DNA of 64,000 nt from contig CAZFDT010000011.1 of assembly GCA_964518335.1 (NCBI GenBank), forward strand, positions 34,219-98,218. Direction: 5' to 3'. The translations under genes were made by a program, and so were the position numbers. This stretch comes from CAZFDT01 sp964518335 (GTDB lineage Bacteria > Planctomycetota > Phycisphaerae > Phycisphaerales > Phycisphaeraceae). This document shows positions 33,140 to 44,939 of the stretch, piece after piece. Numbering within the stretch: position 1 is the stretch's first letter; every line of letters begins with the position of its first letter. The notes beneath the pieces are model-generated. The model had not been told where the DNA came from. It ran no database searches and was given only the letters and a program-made list of their open reading frames with translations.

Positions 33140-35554
33140 TCACCGGGCACGATAGCCCAGCAGTCGCAGCGCGTTGATGACCACCAGCACGGTCGAGCCT
33201 TCGTGAAGGGTTACTGCAGCAGCGATGTTGGTCAGCCCCATGGCGGCGACGGGGGCGACGATCATCATCACGCCCAGGGCGATGACGAGGTTCTGGACGA
33301 TGATGCGTCGCGCCGCGCGGGCCACGCCCAGGGCCTCGGGCAGTCTCGCCAGGTCGTCGGTCATGAGGACGACGTCGGCCGTCTCGAGGGCGACGTCGCT
33401 GGCGGCCCCGCCGCCGGAAGCGGCGCCCATGGCGATGCCGACGGTGGCGTTGGCCATCGCGGGCGCGTCGTTGACGCCGTCGCCGACCATGGCGACGCGG
33501 CCGTAGCGCTCGTCGAGCCGGCGGACATGCTCGAGCTTGGCGTCGGGCATCAGCTCGGCGGCGACTTCGTCGATGCCCAACTCCCCGGCTACCGACTGGG
33601 CCACTGCAGCGTTGTCGCCGGTGAGCATGATGGTGCGTTTCACGCCCAGATCGCGTAGACGGGCGATCGCCTCCCTCGCGCCCGGTCGCGGCCGGTCCGC
33701 CAGCGCGACGAGGCCGCGCACCTGCCCGTCGAGACTCACGCAGGCGACGGTGAGCCCCTTTCGCTCCAGTTCGGCCACCAGCGCCTCGGCCGGACCGGTC
33801 GCCCCGAACATCGCCAGCCGTCCCACCGCCACGTCGCGCCCGAGCACCCTGGCCCGCACGCCCAGCCCCGGCGATTGCACCGCCTCGTGAGCGTCATGAC
33901 GCGGCAGATGGCGAGCGTCGGCCTCGGCGACAATCGCCGCAGCCAGCGGATGATGGCTCACGCGTTCCGCCGCGGCGGCCAGCGCCAGCAGGTCGTCGGC
34001 CGTCTCGGGCCCGCCCAGCGCCACCACGTCCGTGACCGCCGGCTTGCCGTGCGTGAGGGTGCCGGTCTTATCGAACGCCACCGTGGCGATGCGACCCATG
34101 TTCTCCAGGTGCGCCCCGCCCTTGACCAGTACGCCGCCGCGTGCCGCCCGTGCGATGCCGCTGAGCACGGTCGCCGGGGTCCCGATCGCCAGCGCGCAGG
34201 GCGACGCGGCGGTGAGAAACGCCATGGCCTGGTAGAACCAGCCCGCCCAGATCGAGTCGGGATGACGCCGCGACGGCAGGCCCAAAAGCGGCGGCAGAAC
34301 GATCAGCCCGGCCGTCATCGCCAGCACCGCCGGCACGTACCACTGCTCGATGCGATCGGTGAACCGCTGCGTGGGCGACTTGGTGGACTGGGCCTCCTCG
34401 ACGAGGCGGATGACTTTGGCCAGCGTGTTGTCGGACGCCATGCGGGTCACTGCAACGGTCAGGGCGCCCTGGCCGTTGATCGTGCCGGCGAAGACTGCGT
34501 CCTCGACGACCTTTTCAACGGGGACGGACTCGCCGGTGATCGGTGACTGATCGACGGCCGATGCGCCGGCGACGACGGTTCCGTCAGCGCCGATGCTCCG
34601 GCCCGGCTGCACGAGAATGCGGTCGCCGACGCGCAGGTCCTCGACGCGCACCTCGCGCGTCTCGCCGTCGGGGCTCAGCCGCGTGGCGGTGGTTGGCGCC
34701 AGTTGGGTCAGCGCCTGGATGGCCCGCCGCGCCCGGCCGATCGCCAGTTCCTCGCCCGCGCCGCCAAGAGCGAACAGCAGCAGGAGCAAGGCGCCCTCTT
34801 CGACATGACCCAACAGCGCTGCGCCCAGGGCCGCGGCGACCATCAGCACATCGATGTCGAAGCGCAGGCAGCGCAGCGTCTTGAAGGTGTCGATCGCCGC
34901 GTGCCACCCGCAGAGGACGTAAGCGGGCAACAGCAGCGCCAAGCGCAGCCACGGGGCACCGTCGGTCCAATGCACGATCGCGCCTGCCAGCAGGAAGCAC
35001 GCGCCGATGCAGGCGAAGACGAGTTCGCGGCTGGACAGCGCCAACGACAGCCATGTCGGCAGAGCGCGGGCGGCGGCAGGCGCGGGCTTGTCGATCGGCG
35101 CCAGCCGCACGCCCAGGGAATCGAGCTCATCGACGATCTGCGGCAGGGCACAGCGCTGGCGGTCGAACTCCAGTCGCACCGTGCCCGAAGCATACGACGC
35201 GATGGCGCGCACGCCGGCGATGCGGCCCAGCGCCGTCTCGATGGGGCGTTCCTGGCGCGGCGACACCATGCCTTCGACGCGCAGCACGACGTGGGCCAGG
35301 TGATCGCTGAGGCAGCCGCCGGCCTGACGCAGCAGCGCGTTGACCTGTGCCAGGCTCAGCAGCGACGGGTCGTATTCGAGGCTGAGCGTGCCGGCCTGGT
35401 CGTTGCTGTTGTCAGCCGACGCGGCGCGGTCCACGCGGACGCTGCGAATGCCCGGTCGTCTGGCCAGACGCTGTTGAATGCAGTGCGTGCAGTCGTCCTC
35501 GCAACCGGCGCATCGCTGCAGCGTGACCGGGAGCTCGAGGGTTTGGGCAGCCAT
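33140..35554 (-). CDS. P1B-type heavy-metal-transporting ATPase
   Basis: 804 residues. After two N-terminal metal-domain-like regions come eight membrane helices, the TGES actuator loop (SPITGESVPVEK), the SPC metal motif (TAASPCALAIGTPA, about 450), DKTGTLTHG (phosphorylated Asp, about 491), SHHP, and GDGVNDAP. SPC together with a final-helix HEGST points to the P1B-4 group (Co, Zn, Fe or Cd export). The first N-terminal domain keeps CTHC within CAGCEDDCTHC; the second reads GMVSPRQ where GMxCxxC is expected, so it has lost its metal cysteines. The ATG at 35554 is the likely start. No metal regulator adjacent. Confidence 0.93.
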   Translation of the reverse strand: MAAQTLELPVTLQRCAGCEDDCTHCIQQRLARRPGIRSVRVDRAASADNSNDQAGTLSLEYDPSLLSLAQVNALLRQAGGCLSDHLAHVVLRVEGMVSPRQERPIETALGRIAGVRAIASYASGTVRLEFDRQRCALPQIVDELDSLGVRLAPIDKPAPAAARALPTWLSLALSSRELVFACIGACFLLAGAIVHWTDGAPWLRLALLLPAYVLCGWHAAIDTFKTLRCLRFDIDVLMVAAALGAALLGHVEEGALLLLLFALGGAGEELAIGRARRAIQALTQLAPTTATRLSPDGETREVRVEDLRVGDRILVQPGRSIGADGTVVAGASAVDQSPITGESVPVEKVVEDAVFAGTINGQGALTVAVTRMASDNTLAKVIRLVEEAQSTKSPTQRFTDRIEQWYVPAVLAMTAGLIVLPPLLGLPSRRHPDSIWAGWFYQAMAFLTAASPCALAIGTPATVLSGIARAARGGVLVKGGAHLENMGRIATVAFDKTGTLTHGKPAVTDVVALGGPETADDLLALAAAAERVSHHPLAAAIVAEADARHLPRHDAHEAVQSPGLGVRARVLGRDVAVGRLAMFGATGPAEALVAELERKGLTVACVSLDGQVRGLVALADRPRPGAREAIARLRDLGVKRTIMLTGDNAAVAQSVAGELGIDEVAAELMPDAKLEHVRRLDERYGRVAMVGDGVNDAPAMANATVGIAMGAASGGGAASDVALETADVVLMTDDLARLPEALGVARAARRIIVQNLVIALGVMMIVAPVAAMGLTNIAAAVTLHEGSTVLVVINALRLLGYRAR

Positions 35555-35660
35555 GCCCTGATGATAGTCTTCGCCGAAGGGCGTGCCGGTGCGAGCGGGT
35601 CTCAAGACGCAAGTGATACGTAGTCGCAGTCTGAACCCAGGCGCCATGCTGCGGGCATCA

Positions 35661-36917
35661 TCACAGGCTCGCCTGCGCGGGCGCCACGGCATCCACCGTG
35701 ACCGGCGTGTCGGTGACGAGGTTGGCCGGAGGCGACAGGATCACCTTTTCGCCGCCACTGAGGCCCTGCACGATCTGAATGGTCTGGGCGTCGTCGCTGC
35801 GGACGCCCAGGCGCACGCGGACCTCGACGGCCCGGCCGTCGCGCACGACAAACACCTTGTTCACCCCGGCGAAGGAGGTCACTGCAGCGGCGGGCACACT
35901 GACGATCGGACGATCGACGGGCAGCTCGATATCGGCGTGTGCGAAAGCGCCGGGCTTGAGCCGACCGTCGCTGTTGGCAATGAGGATCTCGGTGGGAAAC
36001 GTGCGGCTGGCGGCATCGATTTGTGGACTGATGCGACTGACGCTTCCGCCGAAGCTGTCGGCGTAGGCCTGCACGGTGATGGCGGCGGTCAAGCCTACGG
36101 TCACGGCCGACATGTGTCGCTCGGGCACAAGGGCACGCATCTTGATCGGGTCGTCGTCGATGAGGCGGTACAGCGGCGTGCCCTGGCTGACGAACTCGCC
36201 CGGCGAGGTCATGCGCTGGGCCACGGCGTAGCGGCGCTGCGAATCGACGGGGGCGATCACGCGCGTGTCGGCCAGACTCTGGCGCGCGGTGTGCAACTCG
36301 GCCTGGCGTGTGCGGGCCTCGGCGATCAGCGCGCGGGACTCGAGCGTCTGCACCTCGAGCTGGCTTCGCGCCACCTCGTAGGCCGTCTGTGCGTCCTGGT
36401 ACTCCTGCTCGCTGATGAGCGGCGGGTCCTGCTCGAAAAGCTGCTTGAGCCGGTGATACCGGGCGCGGGCGTTGGCCAACTGCAGCGACGCGCTCTTGAC
36501 GGTGGGCACATCGGCGGGATCAAAATCGGTCTCGGAGCCGGGGAAATCGCGCAAGCCCAGCTTCGCCAGCGTGGCGTGGACCGCCATCTCTCGCTCCTGC
36601 ACCGCCAGCTCGTAGTCGGTCGGGTCGATTCTCGCCAGCACGTCGCCGGCCGCGATGCGGTCGCCCAGGTCTTTCTCGATGGCCTGCACGCGGCCGGACA
36701 CTTTCGCCGACACGACCACCTCCTCGTCGGCGACGAGCGTGCCGGTCACGCGGATGGTGTCGCGCGCCACCAGTGGACGAGCGTCGGCGACGCGCACGGT
36801 CACAGTCTCGCGCGCGGCGGTCTGCCGGGATGAAGGTGCGTCGCTCCCGCCGCAACCCACCACGAAAACCGCGGTGAACAAGGCAATCGAAACTGCAGGC
36901 AGGCGTTGGATCATCAT
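35661..36917 (-). CDS. RND efflux periplasmic adaptor (membrane fusion) lipoprotein
   Basis: 418 residues. MMIQRLPAVSIALFTAVFVVG then Cys-22 is a good lipoprotein signal. The domains follow the HlyD/AcrA order: barrel-sandwich half (VVVSAKVSGRVQAIEKDLGDRIAAGDVLARID), long coiled-coil hairpin (about residues 110-240), second lipoyl half (DTRVIAPVDSQ), beta-barrel, and membrane-proximal domain (VSVPAAAVTSF; VRLGVRSDDAQTIQIVQGLSGGEKVIL). It joins the pump at 38381 to the outer-membrane factor at 36995 but is transcribed divergently from them, from a 77-bp shared region. Confidence 0.93.
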   Translation of the reverse strand: MMIQRLPAVSIALFTAVFVVGCGGSDAPSSRQTAARETVTVRVADARPLVARDTIRVTGTLVADEEVVVSAKVSGRVQAIEKDLGDRIAAGDVLARIDPTDYELAVQEREMAVHATLAKLGLRDFPGSETDFDPADVPTVKSASLQLANARARYHRLKQLFEQDPPLISEQEYQDAQTAYEVARSQLEVQTLESRALIAEARTRQAELHTARQSLADTRVIAPVDSQRRYAVAQRMTSPGEFVSQGTPLYRLIDDDPIKMRALVPERHMSAVTVGLTAAITVQAYADSFGGSVSRISPQIDAASRTFPTEILIANSDGRLKPGAFAHADIELPVDRPIVSVPAAAVTSFAGVNKVFVVRDGRAVEVRVRLGVRSDDAQTIQIVQGLSGGEKVILSPPANLVTDTPVTVDAVAPAQASL

Positions 36918-36994
36918 GGGCACTGACTGAATATTAGGCCAAATCGGCCCCCGCGAAAACACGCCTCGCCGCTTTGTCGTATTGTTGGACTGCG

Positions 36995-38377
36995 ATGACC
37001 GCTTTCAAAGCCCCGCCACGATCGATCGCCGGTCTCATCCCGGGAATCAACGCACTTACGCTGTGCGCGATTGCACTGACCGCCGGCTGCTCGCGCGATT
37101 ACGTCGAGGATGCCGATCACTATCGCATGGTCCTGGGCACACATGATCAGACCGCGCCTCTGCTCGACGACGACGCCCCGCTCACGCTTCACGATGCGGT
37201 GCGCCTGACCAACCACCATGACGAGCGATTGGGTGTCGAGGGCGAGGCGTATGTTCAGACGATCATTGACCGCCAGCGGGCCATCGCCCTGTTTCTGCCC
37301 ACTGTCGGTGTCGCACCCAGCTACACCCGCCGCATGGGCGATCTGTCCGGCACGTCGCAGCGCGACCAGTTCGACGTGAGCGTGCTGGGCTCTGTCAACC
37401 TCTTCGACGGGTTTCGCAAGGATGCGCAGCTGTACCGCACGGCGGCGACGATCGAATCGCGCGGCGCGGCATTGCTGAACCTGCAGGCGACCGTGTTGCT
37501 GGAAACGGTGGCAGTGTTTTTCGACGTGCTGCGACGGGAAGGCGCAGTGGATGTGCTGCGCAACACCTCGGCGCTGCAGGACGAGCGTCTGCGCGACATC
37601 CGCACGAGGCGAGACACGGGCCTGGCGCGTCCGCTGGAGGTATCGCAGGCCGAGGCCCAGGCCGCCTCGACGCGGGTGCAGCTCATCGCCGCCCAGACGG
37701 ACGTGCGCAACAGCCGGTCGGCGCTGGCGTTGCTGACCGCCGTGCCGATGGCGACGCGTCCGGTGATCGACGACTACGTTGTTCCGCTGCAGTTGCCCAT
37801 GCTCGACGAGTGGCTGGCGCTGGCGCAGGCCCAAAGGCAGGACATTCTCGCCGCGGACCGGGCTCTGCAGGCCGCACGCCACGATGTGCAGGTCGCTGTG
37901 GGTCAGTACTACCCGTCCATCACGCTCGATCTGGAGTACCTGCTGACGATCGACAACGTCTCGACGGAGCACCAGTGGACGGGCGTGCTGCGGGCGAACC
38001 TGCCGATTTTTTCGGCGGGTCGGATCGAGGCCGACGTGCGCACGGCCTGGTCGCGCGTGCGGCAGGCGATGCTCGACGCGTCGAGGGTGCGGCGGGAGGT
38101 GGTGCGCGAGGTGGAGCAGGCGTACCAGACGTTCGAGTCGGCGCGGGACCAGGTGGCCGAGCTCAATCGCCGCGTCGCCGCCGCCGAGCTGGCGCTGCGA
38201 CAGGCCGAGGGGTCCTATGATGCGGGGTTGGCAACGAACCTCGAACGGCTCACGGCCCAGGATGAGTTGTTGTCGGCGCGACTGGACCTGCTCACCCAGC
38301 AGTTCGTCCACAAGGTCGCTTACCTGGCCCTGCTCCGCGTGTCGGGACAACTGCAACAGGAACTCGGACTCAAGTAA
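36995..38377 (+). CDS. TolC-family outer-membrane efflux lipoprotein
   Basis: 460 residues. The signal ends LCAIALTAG then Cys-32, a canonical lipobox. The body shows the two OEP repeats of long coiled-coil helices (DERLRDIRTRRDTGLARPLEVSQAEAQAASTR; AELALRQAEGSYDAGLATNLERLTAQDELLSARLDLL). Forms the trimeric outer-membrane duct of the RND system. The ATG at 36995 lies 9 nt after TATTGT (36980-36985), another short or absent leader. The stop is 3 bp before the pump gene. Confidence 0.93.
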   Translation: MTAFKAPPRSIAGLIPGINALTLCAIALTAGCSRDYVEDADHYRMVLGTHDQTAPLLDDDAPLTLHDAVRLTNHHDERLGVEGEAYVQTIIDRQRAIALFLPTVGVAPSYTRRMGDLSGTSQRDQFDVSVLGSVNLFDGFRKDAQLYRTAATIESRGAALLNLQATVLLETVAVFFDVLRREGAVDVLRNTSALQDERLRDIRTRRDTGLARPLEVSQAEAQAASTRVQLIAAQTDVRNSRSALALLTAVPMATRPVIDDYVVPLQLPMLDEWLALAQAQRQDILAADRALQAARHDVQVAVGQYYPSITLDLEYLLTIDNVSTEHQWTGVLRANLPIFSAGRIEADVRTAWSRVRQAMLDASRVRREVVREVEQAYQTFESARDQVAELNRRVAAAELALRQAEGSYDAGLATNLERLTAQDELLSARLDLLTQQFVHKVAYLALLRVSGQLQQELGLK

Positions 38378-38380
38378 GCC

Positions 38381-41569
<3,189 letters not shown>

Positions 41570-41600
41570 TCCAAACGCAGCGCGCCGAAACGCTCGTGGA

Positions 41601-42665
41601 TCAGCCCCGGGCGGCAAGACGCTGACGAAGAAGGGTGGCGCGGGCTTCACGACGTTCGGCGGCATCCATCTCGCGGCCGGCAAGCTTCTGCAGGTGCGCC
41701 GGCTGGGTCAGCAGAAACAGGTCGTTGATGGTGCGGATATCAACCGCCGAGATGCGGCTGAGGTTCACGCCCAGACGCAGATGAGACAGCAGGGCCAGGA
41801 CCTCCTCGCTGCCGATGACCCGGGCATGACAGAGCGTGGCCCAGGCGCGCCAGATCTTGTCGTCGAGGGCGGCGGCGCGTTGCTGCATCAGGGCCTGTCT
41901 CGCCTGCTGCTCATAGGCGATGATCTGCGGCACCACGGTGAACTGGAAGTCGGCGAGGATTTCCTGCTCGGTCTTGCCCAGCGTGGTCTGGTTGGAAACC
42001 TGGTAGAGATCGCCCAGGGCCTCGGAGCCTTCGCCGAAGAGGCCGCGGACGGCCAGGTGCATGTCGCGCGCGGCGCGGCGGACCTTTTCGATTTCGCCGG
42101 TGAGCTTGAGGGCGGGCAAGTGCAGCATGACGCTCACGCGGATCCCGGTGCCGACGTTGGTCGGGCAGGCAGTGAGGTAGCCGAAGCGACGATTGAAGGC
42201 GAAGTCGAGGCGGTCCTCGAGCACGTCGTCGAGGCGGTTGATGTGGTCGAAGGCCTCCGAGAGCTGCATCCCGCTGCGGAGGACCTGGATGCGCAGGTGA
42301 TCCTCCTCGTTGACCATGATCGAGAAGGTCTCGTCGCCGCAGACCGCGACGCCGCGGGGGCAACTGTCGTCTCCGCGGGCGTGCTGGCGGCTGATGAGAT
42401 GGCGCTCGACGAGCAACTGGCGGTCCACGGGCGGGGTGTCGGCCATGCTGACCCACAGCATGGTCTCGGCCAGGCGCGGGCTGCACACCTCACGCTTGCA
42501 CTTCTCGAAGGCCTCGAAGCGCTGATGACGGTTCGCCCGACTCACAAACGGGAACCCGGCAAGGTTGCGCGCCAAGCGCACCCGGCTGGATATGACGATC
42601 TCACTGTGCGGCCCGCTGCCGCGCAACCATTCACCGGCGTGGTCGCTGATCTGGCGCAGCATCAT
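41601..42665 (-). CDS. mcsB: Protein arginine kinase McsB
   Basis: 354 residues. Phosphagen-kinase-like catalytic domain with VISSRVRLARNL at the N terminus, NEEDHLRI (catalytic acidic residues, about 120) and the signature CPTNVGTG with Cys-167. In Firmicutes McsB phosphorylates arginines to mark proteins for ClpCP. The ATG overlaps the mcsA stop by one base (TGATG), so the two are translationally coupled. No ctsR or clpC is next to it. An ATG one codon later is possible. Confidence 0.95.
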   Translation of the reverse strand: MMLRQISDHAGEWLRGSGPHSEIVISSRVRLARNLAGFPFVSRANRHQRFEAFEKCKREVCSPRLAETMLWVSMADTPPVDRQLLVERHLISRQHARGDDSCPRGVAVCGDETFSIMVNEEDHLRIQVLRSGMQLSEAFDHINRLDDVLEDRLDFAFNRRFGYLTACPTNVGTGIRVSVMLHLPALKLTGEIEKVRRAARDMHLAVRGLFGEGSEALGDLYQVSNQTTLGKTEQEILADFQFTVVPQIIAYEQQARQALMQQRAAALDDKIWRAWATLCHARVIGSEEVLALLSHLRLGVNLSRISAVDIRTINDLFLLTQPAHLQKLAGREMDAAERREARATLLRQRLAARG

Positions 42666-43168
42666 CAGACGCTCTCCTCGAACGTGCTGATATCGTCGCG
42701 CAGGCGGGCGGCCAGCTCGTAGTCTTCGCTTTCGACGGCCTGCTCGAGGCGCTTGCGCATGCGCAGGAGCTGAGCCTGGCGGTGGTCACCGGCGCCGGCG
42801 CGGCGGGGAACCTTGCCCAGGTGGTGGGTGGCGCCCTCGTGGGCGCGCTCCAGCAGCGGGCCGAGCTGGCTCTCGAACGCCTTGTAGCACGAGGGGCAGC
42901 CCAGCAGGCTGTGCTCGCGGAACTCGGTGAAACTCATGCCGCAACTGTCGCAGGTCATCTCCCGGGTCGTCGCGGTGACGCCCGAATGCAGCTTGACGAA
43001 GTTGGTCAGCAGCTCATTAATGGGCGTGTGAACGGCCTTGATGGTCATGCCTTCCTCGGCGGCACACTGATCGCACAGGTGCTTTTCCACCTTCTGGCCC
43101 TTGACGATCTCCACCGAATGCACGGTGGCGGGCCGGTCGCAACGATCGCATTTACGTCGATGAGCCAC
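42665..43168 (-). CDS. mcsA: McsA, zinc-finger activator of McsB
   Basis: About 167 residues. Two pairs of CxxC motifs (CDRC/CDQC near the N terminus; CDSC/CPSC in the middle) bind zinc, and the C terminus has a UVR-type helix (LRMRKRLEQAVESEDYELAARLRDDISTFEE). McsA activates McsB in the arginine-phosphorylation stress pathway. The start is uncertain: GTG at 43168 puts the first zinc knuckle at residues 6-9 as in homologues, while a TTG at 43207 would add 13 residues. Coupled to mcsB. Confidence 0.9.
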   Translation of the reverse strand: MAHRRKCDRCDRPATVHSVEIVKGQKVEKHLCDQCAAEEGMTIKAVHTPINELLTNFVKLHSGVTATTREMTCDSCGMSFTEFREHSLLGCPSCYKAFESQLGPLLERAHEGATHHLGKVPRRAGAGDHRQAQLLRMRKRLEQAVESEDYELAARLRDDISTFEESV

Positions 43169-43218
43169 GCGCAGGTTCCCGAGTACGTCCCCGTTCCGGC
43201 ATTCCAAGTCGATCTAGT

Positions 43219-44481
43219 CTAGGAACGACCCGCCGCGGCATCAATAGGCAAGGCGGGGTTGGTCGGTCCGGGTGCGTCGAGCGCGTGCCGCAGGGCCTTT
43301 CGCCAACGGAAGACTACGACCAGGAATGCCAGCACCGCCGCAGTCTGGACCGCGCCGGAGGCAAAGCTGGCCATGAGCTTGAGCCACTGCGTCACAGTGC
43401 GGCGGACGGGAGGAACCGACGACGGCGCTGCAAAGGTTGTCATGGACACCGCGCCGGTGGGCGCGACGCTCAGGCGCGTGCCCAACCCCAAGCCGGGCAT
43501 AATGCTATCCACCTCCTCACGTCCGTCGGGCCATTGGCGATGGTAGGCGTGCAGGGAGCCACTGAGCAGTTCCGTGGTGCGTCTGCCGTCGGGGTGTTCG
43601 ATGCGCGTGATCTGTGTGCCGTCGCTGTAGCGCGTGACGTCGTGCTTGTCGCCGTTGGGTTGCGTGGTCGTGGTCACCCCGGTGATGCGTGCGCCGGGGT
43701 TGACGCGCAATACGATCCTGCCTTGATCGTACCTTATGGACCACGAGGCGCCTGCTTGTGCAGGGGCGGGGCGCACCGCCGCGATCACATCGCCCAGGCT
43801 CAGGGCCACCGCCAGCAGCGTCGCCACGACCAAGGCCCACGCCAGGCGGCGCGACCACATCGCCAGCCCACGACTGGGGATCCGCCGCGCCATCTGCGCC
43901 AACAGCGCCAGCAGCATCACGATGCCGCCGATGCCGGTGACCTGTCCCGCCACGCCCATGAGCGAATGCATGCGCACATCGCCCGTGACCAGGGACGCTG
44001 CACTAAAAAGGATCACCAGCGCGTGGACGCCCACGAACAGCCGCACACCCAGCCGCGCAGTGGCGACACCGAACGGCGCGGTGACGTAAGGCTCATCCAC
44101 CGCCATCCGCCACATCCCGCTGAGCCACATCGCTCCCAGCACGAAAATCGCCAGCAGCATCAGACCTCTTGCTGAATCGGGCGCGCCCAGCGCCCCGGCC
44201 GTGATTGCCAACGCGATCACGAGCACCGACAGGATCGCGCTGCGGATGATCCAGCCGGCCCCGCGATGCAGTTTTCCCAGCCAGGGGCGCGACGCATAGC
44301 GCAACAGGTCATCGTGCGCTGACGCCGACACATCACTGCCGCACTCGGGGCAGCTTTCATCCAGCCGTCGCCCGCGCAGCAGGTAGCCGCACGTCAGACA
44401 TGGCAACTCCTCGACGAGCCGGCCGGCGGCATCGAGGGGGAGCGTTGCTGTGCCCGAAAACCCAGTCGCAGAATAGCTCAC
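43219..44481 (-). CDS. Multi-pass membrane protein with N-terminal zinc ribbon
   Basis: 420 residues. CLTCGYLLRG...CPECG near residue 28 is a C4 zinc ribbon like those at 29360 and 54506. Four or five membrane helices follow (SAILSVLVIALAITAGAL; LMLLAIFVLGAMWLSGM; ALVILFSAASLVTG; IGGIVMLLALLAQMA; ALVVATLLAVALSLGDVI), then a roughly 130-residue exported domain with beta-repeats and a last helix (TAAVLAFLVVVFRW). GTG start at 44481. I recognise no named family; it seems a lineage-specific membrane protein. The gene is 11 bp from mcsA in the same direction, so co-transcription is possible. Confidence 0.75.
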   Translation of the reverse strand: MSYSATGFSGTATLPLDAAGRLVEELPCLTCGYLLRGRRLDESCPECGSDVSASAHDDLLRYASRPWLGKLHRGAGWIIRSAILSVLVIALAITAGALGAPDSARGLMLLAIFVLGAMWLSGMWRMAVDEPYVTAPFGVATARLGVRLFVGVHALVILFSAASLVTGDVRMHSLMGVAGQVTGIGGIVMLLALLAQMARRIPSRGLAMWSRRLAWALVVATLLAVALSLGDVIAAVRPAPAQAGASWSIRYDQGRIVLRVNPGARITGVTTTTQPNGDKHDVTRYSDGTQITRIEHPDGRRTTELLSGSLHAYHRQWPDGREEVDSIMPGLGLGTRLSVAPTGAVSMTTFAAPSSVPPVRRTVTQWLKLMASFASGAVQTAAVLAFLVVVFRWRKALRHALDAPGPTNPALPIDAAAGRS

Positions 44482-44521
44482 ACCTCAGATTGTCGCCTCC
44501 CCCAAAGATGGAGCAAGCGGC

Positions 44522-44549
44522 TTGAACGGCGGCGGCGGCGTGGTACAAT
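44522..44549 (+). promoter_or_regulatory. Promoter of dispersed element, copy 1
   Basis: TTGAAC (44522-44527), a 16-nt spacer, then TACAAT (44544-44549) preceded by TGG (extended -10). Copy 2 has TTGTAT, 16 nt and TAAAAT at the equivalent place, so promoter position and spacing are conserved. Confidence 0.65.
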
Positions 44550-44722
44550 GTTCGTATTATGATCGGGTCCCGCGGCGACGCCGGGCTCGGTGCGCTCTTT
44601 GGCAAGTGAACGGGTGCGGCGGCAGGTCGCAACGGCCGTTCGGGTCGTGCGGATGAAGTGCGGATACTTTGACGACACCGAGTGGCCCCGCAAGTGCGGA
44701 TGAAGTGCGGATGCGATGCGCG
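44542..44722 (+). repeat. Dispersed 180-bp element, copy 1 (possible small RNA or leader)
   Basis: Aligns along its length with 56437-56632 on the other strand. Exact shared blocks include ATGTTCGTAT, ATGATCGGGTC, TCTTTGGCAAGTGAA and a 27-nt block (44689-44715 against 56443-56469). Two GGA-containing pairs (44647-44667 and 44692-44713) are repeated at the same spacing. Part of the 458-bp gap 44482-44939; downstream come a strong G/C hairpin (about 44733-44771), a hairpin CAACTTGCTG/CAGCAAGTTG, and 12-bp tandem repeats before the nucleotidyltransferase gene. May be a small RNA, a leader or a non-autonomous mobile unit. Confidence 0.75.
44559..44609 (+). CDS. 16-codon ORF in dispersed element, copy 1
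   Basis: ATG at 44559, 9 nt after the -10 box and without a Shine-Dalgarno sequence, encodes MIGSRGDAGLGALFGK and a TGA. Copy 2 has an ORF of identical length, MIGSGVGVGPGAIFGK. Six codon differences change the residue and two are silent, so constraint on the peptide is weak; conservation may instead be at RNA level. Confidence 0.25.
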   Translation: MIGSRGDAGLGALFGK

Positions 44723-44845
44723 ATATCCGCGTCCCGGGGGTCCCGGGGGCACCGGGACCCCCGGGGGGAGGTCGGGACGGTGCGTCGGGAATCAACTTGA
44801 TGGTCGGAATGTGCAACTTGCTGTGTGTGAGCAGCAAGTTGGTTG

Positions 44846-44905
44846 CCCCCGGAACGCCCCCTGGAACGTCCCCCGAAACGCCCCCCGGAACGTCCACTCG
44901 AAACG
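44846..44905. repeat. Five tandem 12-bp repeats upstream of the nucleotidyltransferase gene
   Basis: Five consecutive 12-mers of the pattern CCCCCGGAACGY (units at 44846, 44858, 44870, 44882 and 44894, the last degenerate) end 34 bp before the start codon. May bind a regulator or be simple slippage. Confidence 0.8.
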
Positions 44906-44926
44906 ATGGTGCGAGCAGCTTGAACG

Positions 44927-44932
44927 TACACT
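44927..44932 (+). promoter_or_regulatory. -10 box (TACACT) 7 nt before the nucleotidyltransferase ATG
   Basis: TACACT at 44927-44932 ends 7 nt before the ATG at 44940; no Shine-Dalgarno sequence. Candidate leaderless start. Confidence 0.45.
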
Positions 44933-44939
44933 TGTGCCT

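Noticed and set aside
43219..44481. The zinc-ribbon membrane protein as part of the McsAB system
   Set aside because: It is only adjacent. No shared domain or family knowledge supports a functional link, so it is left as unknown.
44647..44713. GTGCGGAT direct repeats as iterons of a replication origin or as a CRISPR array
   Set aside because: Only four units, irregular spacing, no spacers of equal length, and no replication or cas gene nearby.
44682..44939. An 86-codon N-terminal extension of the nucleotidyltransferase
   Set aside because: It would translate the dispersed element, a G/C hairpin and 12-bp tandem repeats. The family's fold begins at the ATG at 44940, which has its own -10 box.
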